Shown here: piece by piece, positions 34,640 to 45,970 of the stretch | Layout: the number at the start of each line of letters is the position of its first letter | Numbering within the stretch: position 1 is the stretch's first letter | Assembly (NCBI GenBank): GCA_006176705.1 | Contig: QRFJ01003348.1 | Coordinates: 62,001 to 126,000, forward strand | Reading direction: 5' to 3' | Length of the DNA stretch: 64,000 nucleotides | Origin: Cocos nucifera | Lineage: Eukaryota > Streptophyta > Magnoliopsida > Arecales > Arecaceae | Program-made: the position numbers and the translations under genes | The notes under the pieces: generated by a model | The model's database searches: none | What the model was told of the DNA's origin: nothing | The model's input: only the letters and a program-made list of their open reading frames with translations

Positions 34640-35990
34640 AATAGGTACTATACCTTCTGGTGGATCTACCAAGGTCCAGACTTGGTTTGAGTGCATCGAG
34701 TCAATTTCTGACTGCATTGCCTCTAGCCATTTCTCGGAGTCGATATCTGATATCGCCTCGTTGTAGGTTTTGGGATCATCACCATGAGCACCATTACCTA
34801 CGAGGAACATTTTCTCTACTTCCTCTGAAATAATACCTAAGTATCTTTCAGGAGGATGGAAAACTCTTTCCGATCTACGAGGTGGAGGAGGTAGTGTTCT
34901 TATTGGCTCAACCTGATTTGGTTCCAATTGGTCCTTAGCTCATTGTACTTGTGAGACTTTCTCATCAAGCTTAATCTGCTTTCCAATGCCGCTATCTTGA
35001 ATAAACTATTTTTCAAGAAAGATGGCATGTCGACTCACAATCACATTGTGGTCTTCTGGAATGTAGAAATAGTATCCTAATGACTCTTTAGGATATCCTA
35101 TGAATCGAGCTCTAAAGGACCTAAACTCTAACTTGTCCGCTTGTTGTCTTTTGACATGAGCCGGACAACCCCAAATTCTGAGATGACTCAGACTTGGTTT
35201 CTTACCATGCCATATCTCATACGGTGTGGTAGGAACGGTTTTAGAGGGAACCCTATTCAGTAGATAAATTGAAGTTAACAATGAGTGTCCCCAAAGAAAA
35301 TCAGGGAGGTCTGTGAAGCTCATCATGGATCGAACCATATCCAATAGAGTCCGATTTCTCCATTCTGAAACTCCGTTGAGTTGAGGTGTTCCTGGTGGAG
35401 TCCATTGAGAGACTATGCCATTTTTCTTGAGATAGTCTAGGAATTCCTCGACTAAGGTATTCACCTCCTCGATCTGATCGAAGAACCTTAATGGATTTTT
35501 CAGTTTGTTTTTCTACTTCATGTCTGAATTCTTTGAACTTTTCAAAAGCTTCAGACTTGTGTCTCATAAGATACACATACCCATACCTAGACAGATCATC
35601 GGTAAAGGTAATGAAGTAGACAAAATTGCCTCTAGCCGGCACATCAAATGGGCCGCACACACATCAGTATGTACTAGGGCAAGGAGATCTGTGGCCCTTT
35701 CCCCATGTCCTAACAAAAGGGAGTTTAGTCATTTTGCCTTGAAGACAAGATTCACAAGTTGGATATGACTCGAAGTCAATGGACTCAATAGCCCATTTTT
35801 CTCCAATTTGTTGATCCTATCTTCTGCTATATGACCTAATCTCAGGTGCCATAGATACCTATCATTTGGACTATCCCTAGGTCGTTTGGCATTCACGTTT
35901 TGCTCGATAGTTAGAACAGGTACATCAATATGTAGCTGATAAAGATCCATTAATAAGAAAACCATTTGCAATTTTATTTCTTTCATAAAG
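34640..35990 (-). pseudogene. copia integrase with gag-pre-integrase domain (element B), broken
   Basis: Inserts the element's cDNA. YLWHLRLGHIAEDRINKLEK (about 35850) is the pre-integrase zinc region. The core shows TDDLSRYGYVYLM (first Asp, about 35590), VLRSDRGGEY (second Asp, about 35480) and, after a frameshift near 35460, GVSEWRNRTLLDMVRSMM (catalytic Glu, about 35360). FGxxA-type sequence RIWGCPAHVKRQQADKL comes next, then a linker with RTLPPPPRRSERVFHPPERY and EKWLEAMQSEIDSMHSNQVW leading into RT. Several frameshifts separate these blocks. Confidence 0.92.
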
Positions 35991-37175
35991 AATGTTACAA
36001 TGGTCCTTAAAGAAGGTAATCACATAGCCTTCTAGTGCTAAGCATGAAACAGAAATCAAATTCCTGCTAGCTGCAGGCACATAATAACAGTCTTTTAAAA
36101 CTAAGTCTAAACCAGATGGTAATCGAAGAGGGTATGTTCCCACGGCTACTGCAGCAACTCTTGCTCCATTTTCGATGCGTAGGATCATGTCTCCATCCCT
36201 CAGCCTCCTGCTATCCTCAAGATCCCTGCATGGAAGTGCACAGATGAGCACTAGAACCAGAGTCAAGCACCCAACTGGATGCAGAAGAAACCATAAGGTT
36301 AGACTCAATAACGAGCATACCTCCAGAAGGACCTTCCTTCTTGTTCTTCAGGGTGGCCAGGTAAGTAGGGCAGTTCCACTTCCAATGGCCGTCGCTGTTG
36401 CAATGAAAATACTTTTCTTTGACAGCGGCCTTTCTTCTTCGGCTCTGCCTTCTTCTTCTTTGTTCCTTCCACCTTCTGCTTTTTCACAGACTTCTTTTTC
36501 TTTTCCATAAGACTTTCTTTTGGAAGAAGTCCATTCCATAGCAAGAACTGAGCCTTTAGAACCTTTCATAGAAAGCTCAGCGGTAACCAGCATGTTCATT
36601 AATTCGGCCAAGGAATTTTGAAGTTTATGCATGTGGTAATTCATGATGAATTGCCCATATGCATCAGTCAAGGATTGCAGAATAATATCATTCTGCAGAT
36701 CCAAGTCTAACTTCACACCGAGCTTCTCAAGCTCTTCCAAGTCCTTGATCATCATCAGACAGTGATCTTGGACTGACTGCCCATCACGCATCTTAGCCTT
36801 AAAAAGTCATTTCGTGACTTGATACTTGGCTGCGCGACTCTGTTCACCAAACATCTCTTGCAGGTGAGCCAACATTTGGCGAGCAGTCCTGATATCTTCA
36901 TGTTGGCACTGGAGCTCATCAGACATCGAGCCCAACATGTAATATCTGGCCTTATTATCTTCGTCTATCCATTTTTTTAGAGATGCTCTCTGTTCAGTGG
37001 ATGGACGGACTGGTAAGGTGGGAGGGTCCTGGTCCAATACATGGGTTAACTTCTCGAAATCCAAAATGATTTTGTAGTTCCTGAGCCAATCTTTATAATT
37101 GGGTTCGGTCAGTCTATGTGTGTCCAGGATACGTGCTAATGGGTTGGACGCAGATATTTTTCTATAGAGAGTCAA
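35991..37175 (-). pseudogene. copia gag and protease (element B), broken
   Basis: Starts at 37175 with LYRKISASNPLARILDTHRL and runs to an in-frame UGA at 36807-36809, continuing as KAKMRDGQSVQDH (36791 on). After a lysine-rich stretch and a frameshift near 36500, the zinc knuckle reads YFHCNSDGHWKWNC: the first Cys is now Tyr. The protease motif WVLDSGSSAHLC survives, but a frameshift near 36222 splits it from LEDSRRLRDGDMILRIENGA and KDCYYVPAASRNLISVSCLA. The UGA is shared with element A, so it predates the separation of the two copies. Confidence 0.92.
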
Positions 37176-39007
37176 AGATTCTAGTTAGATACTGTAATTA
37201 TGACTTGACCAATTTATTTAGAAATTTTATTTTTAAATAAATTAGCTTCCACTATTTTCTCGGATCCCTACACTTCCTCTGTAGAGATGCAAAAATCTCC
37301 ATGATTAATGATTTCTAGTGGGTGGTGCGGTCTCACCAACTGACTCATCACCTCACCTAACAGTTATTGGTGATGGGTTAGCCAATGAGTGAACAACTCT
37401 TGTTCAATGATTCTCTAATCATGGTGCACCCAAACTTGGTCTCTAATTCATGAATCTCACCGTATCCGAAATATTGATCCACTCCTTAGTTAAGTCAGAC
37501 CCACCATTTGCACAGACTGGATTCCTAATTGAGTCTCTCACCGTATCCGAAATATTGAGCCCAACTCATCCTCCAGCCCATAGCATCCAATGCCTAATAG
37601 ACATGGTTGCATCTTTTTGGTGCAACTGAGCCACTGTATCCAGCCGAGAACAATCAACCCCGGAAGGGCCCGCACATCTACAATGGTGGAAGACCTCAGA
37701 CTTAATCTTTTCTTAGGGAAGAATTGATTCAGGTCTCATTAAACTAGACTTGTCATAGTCATAACAATTATGACTAACCTAGTGGCATGGGTTAGCTCGG
37801 ATTATTGACCACCTCAAATCAGAACTGAGTCAACAGATATGGCCAGGTAAGTGAGATCGGTGGAAGGGATATGCCATTAACTCGTACAAGAATGCATTCA
37901 GGTCGAGTAGCTTCCAATTAAAAATCAGTCGGTCGTATGTGCCAAACTTACCTTAGACACCAAATTGTTGAGCCAGAACCAATTGGGTTAGCCTACAATC
38001 CAGACTCTAACCTCTGAGCCTAATTAGGTCTTGCTTGATCGTGACTCGATCTTGACCCAGACTTAATCCTATTAGGCTGGTCAATTTAAGCATTGTTGAT
38101 CCCATCTAACCAACTCTTGATTCGGTTTGATCAACCGCTTAGACCTAATTGAGCTACCCAAGCCCGAACCCAGTATTATGAATATGTCTTAGATCTAAAA
38201 TTCTTAATTTTAGATCTAATTAATATTTCATAATCTTAATTCTTAATTAAGTAGGGTTCATAAATAAAATATGCACAATAAATCCTAGGGTTTCAGGATC
38301 TAGGATTTTGCAGAAAGTAAGTTTTGGATTTCTGATTAAGGACGAACACGCAGCACCCCTACACATCATAAGAACACCCCATCGGATGGGAGGAGAGGGC
38401 CTTTAAACCCTTCTTCATTCTTATGACCGGACGGCCAAGAGGAACGCCTTAATCAGGAACATGTAATACTACAAAATAGTTTTAGATCTATATCATATAT
38501 CTCATATACAAATTAGATCTAATCATGGCATATTTTGCATACATCTCATGTATCGAATCATCCATATTTTTAGATCTAAATTATCTCATAATAATCTAAA
38601 AAATTAGATTTAAATTGATCTTATCAAAATAAACTTCTAATCTAGACAACTATGTAGAACTATTCTACAACTAGTCTAGACATGCATCAATCATATCTCA
38701 TATGATGTTAAAATTAAATAATTTTTATTTACTATTTTTTAGATATTATTATAATAATTATAATATCAAAAAATAGTAAATAAATAGATCTAAAATATGA
38801 TTTAATCAAATTAAATTATAAACATGCAAGACTATTCTATAGAACTATTCTATTTTAGAACTAGTCATGCATATTTTCTAATCTTAGATCCAAATCATTT
38901 AATTTTAATTTTTTCTGATTTTAGATCTGATCACATCTCATGTGACATCTAAAATCACTTATTTTTTAATTAAAATAAATTTAAAATTAGATCTAAATAC
39001 TTTAGAA
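37176..39007 (-). other. long untranslated leader of copia element B
   Basis: 1.83 kb without a coding signal, collinear with 1128-2973 of A. See there for its content. Confidence 0.75.
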
Positions 39008-39024
39008 CCTTGGCTCTGATACCA
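39008..39024 (-). promoter_or_regulatory. primer binding site, tRNA-iMet type (element B)
   Basis: TGGTATCAGAGCCAAGG on the minus strand, two bases inside the 5' LTR, identical to that of A. Confidence 0.92.
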
Positions 39025-39026
39025 GT

Positions 39027-41273
39027 TGAAGGAAAATCCTGATTTTCCGGATCCAGGTTCGTTCAGATCTGATCGGATCAAGAGATATATTTTAAAAAAA
39101 ATTTTTCTTTGATCTAATCAGATCTGGATATGTTTTAGATCTAATTTTTATTATTTTAATAATTAAAATAAAATATAGATAAATTAAATCAAATTTAATT
39201 TACCTTGATGTAGGGTAATCCTATTACCCGTTGATGATCCTGTAAGCAGCGGAAGGTTCTGGATCTAGCCACGCAAGTGCCTGGCCTCTATCGATATCCA
39301 CTCAGGCTGGATCTAGAGATCCTCTTCTTCTCTATCACATCTCCAAAAATTAGATCTGAATCTGATTTGGAGGATCTTCAAAATAGCTTTCGAAGATCAG
39401 CAGTTGTCCTTTGCAGCAGCGCAGCCTTCTAGCTTTCTATCGCCTTTCTCTCGCCTAGATTGCACCAACTCTAGATCCAAAACTCTTTGGGCATGGAGAG
39501 GAGAGGGAGAAGATGAACTTGGCATGGAGGAGGAAGAGAGAGGCAGCCTTGGGGCATAGAGAATTTTCTTACTTTGAGTTGGGCACAGGGTCTTATTTAT
39601 AGACTATGCATGATCCAACTCCTCTTCTTCCCAACCAATCACAACCCTTTGTGAAATCAGATCTAAATCTGATTGGTGGGAATAGAGTCCCTTGGATTCA
39701 TCCTTAGATGGTGCCTAAGACCAGTCAAAGTTGGTTCTTAGGAGGAGTCTAATCAGAATCCAAAAAGGAGATGGAGTCCCTGTCCAACAAGGGACTCCTA
39801 GGCACCTCAAGCTTGGGTGCGCCCTTTCTGGGAGAAGGACAAGCCCCCACCAGCTCTCCAATAGGTGCATGACACGTGGACAGAAGTCAAAGTATCAATG
39901 GTCAATATTTGATCAGTCAAAGGTCAACTTTTGACCAAAGTCAAAGGATGAGAAATGGTAGGTGACCAAAAATGGCAGGTATTATCTTACAAAATAAGAC
40001 AACCCTTTTCTGACCTGGAAAGGCTCCAGTCAGACCAAGTGAAGGCCTCTGATCGAGCACAAACTCCTTTGGCTCAGTCAAGGACAACTATTTATGATAG
40101 TAAAAGAAGAACGTTAGGTTCAATCGAGTGCTAGCACGATTTCCTTGAACCTAATTGAATCTCATTCAGATCAATTGAACTGGATCAGTTCAATTGATGA
40201 TCACCAGATTCAAACCCTTGTTTGTGTGATGACCCAGTTAGGTTCAGTTCTGTATGGTAATGGGATATGTCATGATCTCTATCATCGACATCATCGAAAC
40301 TCCTTTCGATGGATCAGAACTCTTCTGATTCGAACAGCTAGAATGATCGATCATCTAAATCATTCTAATTGCTCCCAAAATCCACCAGTGACACCTAGCA
40401 GTATATGGTGGCAACCCATCAGAGCTGAATGCGAACCTCTTGGTGCAGCTACCTATGTGATTAAGTTCTTCTATCTTGAGCCTCGATCAGATTAGGGTTA
40501 AGGTGAACTCGTCAAACCCTAGTTTCTATCATATGATGTAATCATTCGATTCAAGTTCGATGTGAAAATCTAAATAGAAACTCTTTCTATTATTTCACTC
40601 TGCCATGGCCATGGGCTTCTAGACTTGATTCTCATGATCATCATAGGGCTGCTCCTCTACCACCGAGGTAGATAGATTCCATCTTGATGCAATCCAGTTC
40701 CTACAATGAACATGCTATAGCCAACATACACCTCAGGATTTTGAATGGCTAGGAGACCGAGTTATGGTGTAGTCAAACTATAACACCCTCAAGGTGAACT
40801 ACCGATGCACCTCAGATCAAAGAACCAGACACACCACTGCAGCATCAAGTCAGTCATTGACGAGAAGGTAGACTTCCTAATGACTACTCGAGATGGTCAC
40901 GCTCAGTGCCCTCGTTCTCTAATGAGTACCTGTACTCTTCACTTCGGTGTCTCCACACCATAGGTTCAAGACTCATCTACTAAAGAGAAGCGATTGTACA
41001 CCAACCTTCTGGATCAATCACCATCCTCGTGATGATCCTATGGTCGGAAGCATTTTATGAGTTAATAATGATTATTCATGTCTTAAATTTTTAACTCTTG
41101 AAAATATGAATTATCATTATCATTAACTCAAAGGATGTATCACAAACACTAAAAACACATATGTGGTAGAAAATAACCCATTTTATTGATTATAGTCAAA
41201 ATTATAATTTTGCCTCTAGAAGTGTATTACAAGTGTCAGCCAATTCTGGCTTTTAGGGCACATATATCTAACA
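39027..41273 (-). repeat. 5' LTR of copia element B
   Basis: Pairs with 30903-33187. It is 38 bp shorter; the main loss removes two hairpins at the position of about 39810-39835. TATA on the minus strand at about 39593-39602. GAGAT follows at 41274. Confidence 0.95.
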
Positions 41274-41278
41274 GAGAT
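41274..41278 (+). repeat. target-site duplication of element B (right)
   Basis: GAGAT, an exact match to 30898-30902. Confidence 0.93.
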
Positions 41279-42835
41279 TATGTATCTCAGTTCGTTATTC
41301 ACCAATGAAAAAAGATCTAGATCCTACTTTCACTAATTTTTTGCATTTGTTCATAATATTTGGGTTGTGATAGATATGGCACTATTGTGAGCATGATGGG
41401 TATCATGAATGGAGAGTAATAAAGCAAGAGGGAGGTGGTGGTGGTTGAGCTAAGGTAGAGAAGGGCTGGAACATGTGGTGGGATGGATGGTGGCGGCATT
41501 TGAATGGAGGAGGGGAGTCAATTTGGGAGAGAGGGAGGTGGATGGTGGTGCCAGTTGAATGGAGGAAGGGAGTTAGTCTGGGAGCAAGGCAGAGAGCAAG
41601 GATGGGGATTCGAGAGAGGGGAACTTGTTCCCCCTTAACTTTCTTGATTTTATTGAACTTGGTATATCTAAATCTTCATTCGATAGCTTAAGATTTGATA
41701 TGAGTAGATGCTTTTGCTCTTAAGAAGAGGATAATCCATCTCATCATATAATTTGTTGTTCAATGTTTAGTATTAGATGCCTATGGACTTGAGAAATAAG
41801 CAAACAGCAGTATAACCTACATGTTTGTTATTTGGCAATGAAGTTACATATTTTCCTACCATGTATATATGAAGGCCAAAAATTGGAAGTCCTTGAACTA
41901 TTTTGATGGCAATGATGAAGCAAAAATTCTTGGACAGTATTTACATTATGATTTGAACAAATGTCAGTAATTTTGTGAGGAGAGAACTAGCTGGATTTTG
42001 AGGAGAGGGTAATTAATTGCTTTCTTTCTCCTTCCATGCTTCTTTCTCATCCAAGAAGCTTATTTGAATTAATAAAGAAGGAAATACCAAGAATATATAA
42101 TTATTTTTGCTTGTCAATATGAGCCAACACAAACTTATAGATTCTTGGGGGGCAATATGGTTGACTCTGCATATTTATGCATTGTAGAGGAAAAATTTAT
42201 TGATTTATATATGTTTTTATGTTAGGGGAAATGACTACATTGATTTTCTTGAATATATTTTCTTAAGTTAAATTCTTATGACCTTTTTCTTATGCCACCA
42301 CCTGTATTAATGAAAAACTGTGGACTAAAACAATCTTTTATTCTGCTGCAAAGTAGTAGCAGCAGCATCAAGTCCAGGAACCACCATTGTGCTTGCTGAT
42401 AAGACTAGGCATCAGATTCGGTAATACCATAACTAATATAAAAGTCTATTGATGATGCCAGTCGCTTTTGTGTGGAAGAAGAAATTATAGAAAAGGAAGT
42501 TCTCCTTTTCTTTACATGTTTGGTGATGGATGGTAGCTACTGTTGTCTATCGATGCTGGGAAGTACAAACCACCATGGCAGTTCTCCTTTGCAAATCAGT
42601 GTCTATATATTGTTAATGAAAACATGGTTCTACTCTTGCGCGGTTTTCCTTCTCGAGCACGCCTTATATTCTTCCCAATTTAAAGGTAATATTCTGCTTT
42701 CCAACTTTGCTTCCACTAGACAAGAATAGCGTCCTCACTCAGTAAAATGACCCACCATGAAGTCCAACGAATATATTCTCTTCTATAAATCCAGGAGTAT
42801 AGGCTAAATGGCTAAGTTTAATCTCTGACATAGCC
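41279..42835. other. low-repeat DNA, no supported gene
   Basis: This is not recognisable as any element in the window. A purine-rich GGAGGTGGTGGTGG stretch is at 41420-41600. A possible short exon reading SSPGTTIVLADKTRHQIR lies at about 42365-42420, followed by GTAATACC, but I cannot link it to a gene. A TATA-like TCTATAAATCC is at 42782, about 50 bases before the next ORF. Confidence 0.4.
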
Positions 42836-43360
42836 ATGTTTATTAGTCTTCTTGTTCTGTTTGAAAACCTGCAAGCTAATTTGGTAAATGCCCTGCACAA
42901 TCGTCTTGCTGTTGCCTTCTCACTCTCTTGTGCCTTCCTTCTGTTCATGTTCTGTCCTCTGTTTTCGAAAATTCTGCACTTTTTCTCTCCTCTTTTACTT
43001 TCCACTGCGGTATGTTGTGTGGCAGTTTATATGTTTGTATCATCTGAGAAACAAGCGGCGAGAGAGATCTTACTTGTCAATGAGAAAATGGCTGAATTCA
43101 GAGTATATCAAACCTACGATGAAGTGAACTTTAGCATGTATAATGATCGCATCAAAATGGGCTGCTTTCTGTCGAAGTCAAAGAGTGAATGGGATGAAGA
43201 CGGCGAGAGAGTAATACTTGCAGGAAGGCTAGAGGCAGGAAAAGGTAATGGTGTCTTTGATGAGGATGTTGCATCTCTCGAGGTAGATGGTCTAGCTGAA
43301 GGATTGTGGAATTGCTACTTTGGCAGATGCTCGAAATGGTACCACACAGGCAGTATGTGA
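42836..43360 (+). CDS. hypothetical membrane protein, 174 codons
   Basis: An intact ORF in the only low-repeat part of the window. Residues about 24-66 (RLAVAFSLSCAFLLFMFCPL, then SPLLLSTAVCCVAVYMF) form one or two membrane segments. The C-terminal half is soluble and mixed-charge (KSKSEWDEDGERVILAGRLE) with an acidic FDEDVASLEVDGLAEG. The N-terminal hydrophobic hairpin recalls uncharacterised plant transmembrane proteins, but I do not recognise the family. It may be a complete small gene, one exon of a larger one (GTGAAG follows at the end), or a fragment captured by a transposon. Confidence 0.42.
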   Translation: MFISLLVLFENLQANLVNALHNRLAVAFSLSCAFLLFMFCPLFSKILHFFSPLLLSTAVCCVAVYMFVSSEKQAAREILLVNEKMAEFRVYQTYDEVNFSMYNDRIKMGCFLSKSKSEWDEDGERVILAGRLEAGKGNGVFDEDVASLEVDGLAEGLWNCYFGRCSKWYHTGSM

Positions 43361-44500
43361 AGGAAGATGAAAGCAAGGAAATGTAAGCTATGTTTTGCAT
43401 TTTTCTGCTTCTCAATGATATATTTTCTCCATGAAGTTTGTTGTAGAAAAAATGATGGTCGAACTAGTATCACTCGACTTTTATGCTCTCATTATAATTC
43501 TTTTCCGCCTATCCTAACAATGATGTTTATAGCACCACGGTGGGCGGGGGGGGGGTCGTATGTACTTGTCCTCCAGGGTGCAGACCTTTGGCAACTCTTA
43601 ATTTCATAAAGTAAGCACTTATTATTTAAATTGGAATAATAATTGCCATTTTTCTGCTAGATATACGACCGTCTCAATTGTTGCTGTAAAGGTGCCTTAT
43701 TTTGTATGATAAATTTATAGAACTCTCTTATAGATGTTTTTCTAGCAGCCTCAGATAAAACCTCCATATTTATCATTTTAGTGTCTATAAATATACAGTT
43801 TCATGTATTAACTTGTTACTAGCAATATTAAGTTGTTACAAGTCAATACTATATTGACCAGTAAATCACTCGGTGTTTGGTACATCACTGAAAGATTAGA
43901 TGATGAATTAGAATAAATTTAGGTTTACCATGTCAATTTGTTTTGATCTTTACTATTATTATTATTATTTGCCACAAAACCTCAAGTAGCTTGATTTAGT
44001 TAGGGCTCTATATGCCTGGATAATCACAGCCATGTAAGTGCATGAGCTATGGTAAAGATGGAAATAAATAGAAAGCCATAGTCTCAACTGCCATTATTCT
44101 GATGTTAACTAGTTCTTTTCCGTCTGCAATATTTGCTACTGCAATCATCCAAGGTAAATTGCCCGGTGGGGAAGTAAATTTCTGGTCCTTTTCCAGTTTA
44201 CGAACACAACAAAATGTTGTGTTTATTAATATTAACTCTTAAGCTGAACATATCAGGTAATGCAGAGAGTATCTGACTCCACAGGTATTCTTGCTTAATT
44301 TAATGAAAAAGATCGTTATTCCTGGAATCAACTTCAGGAGTGCTTTAGCTTTAATTGAAAGTATGAAAAAGCAACTTGCGAAAAGAATGGAACCCCCAAA
44401 CAGAACCAAAGGGAGCTTTTTATGATCTGTTCCACAGGATCATGTATGCTGCTAGGTGGGCTACCTAAAGAGGGACAAGGAAGCCGAATTTCGACACGAG
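43361..44500. other. intergenic or intron DNA, no supported feature
   Basis: AT-rich with no convincing ORF or repeat. A run of ten or more G lies at about 43546-43556. If the upstream ORF is spliced, this could hold its intron; I see no clear exon. Confidence 0.4.
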
Positions 44501-44504
44501 AAGA

Positions 44505-44862
44505 TCACAACCGCATGCTGTTGCTGCGTTGTGTTGAAACTTCCTGACCGCCAAAAGAACAGGATAATACCAAATGAATTGTTGAACTTCCAGCCGCATT
44601 CCATGCAGTCTTGACCCAACCATCATCGGTCTGCACCCTGGAGGACAGGCTCTGTCTGTTCAAGTAAAAAAGGCTCTGCCAGTTTAGTTCCCACTAATTA
44701 CCATCCAATCAGTTCTCGATCCTTTGATCTTCATGCCCGAGACTACGCCACTGCCACCGATGTTGGATACCAAAACCAGCTGGAAGTAGTCCTTGCCATT
44801 GATGGTGAACCTGATGCTTCCAGTCCTGCTACTGCATGAAACCCTGCAGGTAAAACTATAAT
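44505..44862 (-). pseudogene. alpha-expansin 3' exon, broken
   Basis: Expansins loosen cell walls. On the minus strand, after a TTTACCTGCAG acceptor-like site (about 44850), the reading is RVSCSSRTGSIRFTINGKDY, FQLVLVSNIGGSGVVSGMKI and KGSRTDWMVISGN, then a stop, then in a shifted frame YLNRQSLSSRVQTDDGWVKT. This matches the expansin C-terminal carbohydrate-binding part (V-P-C, IRFTINGxxYFxLVLxxNxGGxGD, IKGSxTxW, LNGQSLSFxV). The WGQNWQ block is damaged by a deletion at about 44685 and the WQFGQTF end is unrecognisable. No upstream exons are found nearby, so it is a 5'-truncated pseudogene. Confidence 0.72.
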
Positions 44863-45970
44863 AATCACTCAAAGATGACCTCAAAATATATGGCAGAACG
44901 AGTAAGCACCTAGAGCTAGCTTAAACTTTGTATGCATATTAAAATTGGATTACCTCCTACTGAGGAAAATGCCTCGAGATTCGGTCCACAATAAGTCCAG
45001 AACGAAATTCAGGATAATGAACGGAATCCAACGAGATCAAGAACAACCCAAATAGAGTCTAGACGAAAAAATTACGCATGAAGAAAGACCGGAATAAGGT
45101 GGCACGACCACGAGCATGCTGGAAGGGTCCACGGGATGGTGCAGCCCGACGGCGGTGCGGGCCTGGCCCAGCAGCATGCAGCGCACTAGGCAAGTTGCGT
45201 GCTGGGTGGCCCAGGTGTGCCCAAGCGTGCGAGAACAAGCGTGCGTGCCCAGGTGCACGAGCGCAAGCATGGGCGCTTGAGCTGAACACACGAGCACACG
45301 GGCACGGCCTAGCATGGGCGCACACAAGCCTAGCGAGCGCTCGGCCTATTACATGGTCCACGCACACAGGCGTGGACCAACCGAGGGTTTCCCACCCATT
45401 TCGCATGATTCACAAATCCATCTATGGATTTCATCACGATCCGACGGCTTAGACGCCAGCCAATCGTGATCGGGCAGTCTAGGTATGATCCAAGTATGAT
45501 CAGAAAATTTTTTGCATGATTCAACGGCCCAGGTGCAAGCCGATCACGATCGGATGGCCAGAAAGTGATCTTGAGTATGTTTGATACTAGATTTCCTACT
45601 AAAACAATGTTTCTAAGTTTTTTGAGTCTATATAACTCCGATTGACAAACCGTTTATTGTTCGGATAGTTGGTGACGTTTTGGAGATGCTAAGAGGCTTT
45701 TTGAAGATCTCAGAGAGCTTTTGTGAGGTTTTGAAGCTTCTTATTGAAAGAATCTTGGACAAGGGTTAAGTGGTAAGTTTTTCTTATATTTGTTTGATTT
45801 TCTTATTCTCATAATGAAGTTTGCATGCCTTGTAGAGGTAGACCTTGATCTAATCCACGTACTTGATTATGTGCTATCTCTTATCTTTTATTCTTCTTTC
45901 TTTTTCTTACGGTATCCACACATGATCGAGTGCAACGTAAGTGGTATCAAGAAGATCCTTAGGTGATGGT
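44863..45970 (+). repeat. GC-rich LTR-like repeat fragment
   Basis: 45080-45400 is strongly GC-rich (for example GGGCCTGGCCCAGCAGCATG) and open in several frames on both strands, but shows no domain. 45600-45950 resembles the end of a gypsy LTR, and GTGGTATCAAGAAGATCC (45939-45956) looks like a primer site right after it. I take it as a 5' LTR fragment of an unidentified element, into whose flank LTR2 inserted. The left boundary is unknown. Confidence 0.35.

Larger units (their letters stand above)
30903..41273 (-). mobile_element. complete Ty1/copia retrotransposon B (10.4 kb)
   Basis: Minus-strand element: 5' LTR 39027-41273, primer site 39008-39024, leader, gag (about 36300-37175), protease, integrase, RT and RNase H down to 33202, polypurine tract 33188-33198, 3' LTR 30903-33187, with a perfect GAGAT duplication. 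The integrase-before-RT order is diagnostic of Ty1/copia. It is the same family as A. Gag stop, zinc-knuckle loss and several frameshifts make it non-functional. Lineage (Angela/Tork-like or other) is not assigned. Confidence 0.96.

Noticed and set aside
30903..41273. Possible gene conversion because B's 3' LTR resembles A's LTR in the hairpin region
   Set aside because: Elsewhere (for example 31020-31090 against 39120-39200) B's LTRs share private changes not in A; a deletion in B's 5' LTR explains the pattern more simply.
45059..45452. Long overlapping ORFs on both strands in the GC-rich block
   Set aside because: High GC lowers stop frequency; low-complexity Ala/Arg/His/Cys-rich products with no recognisable domain.
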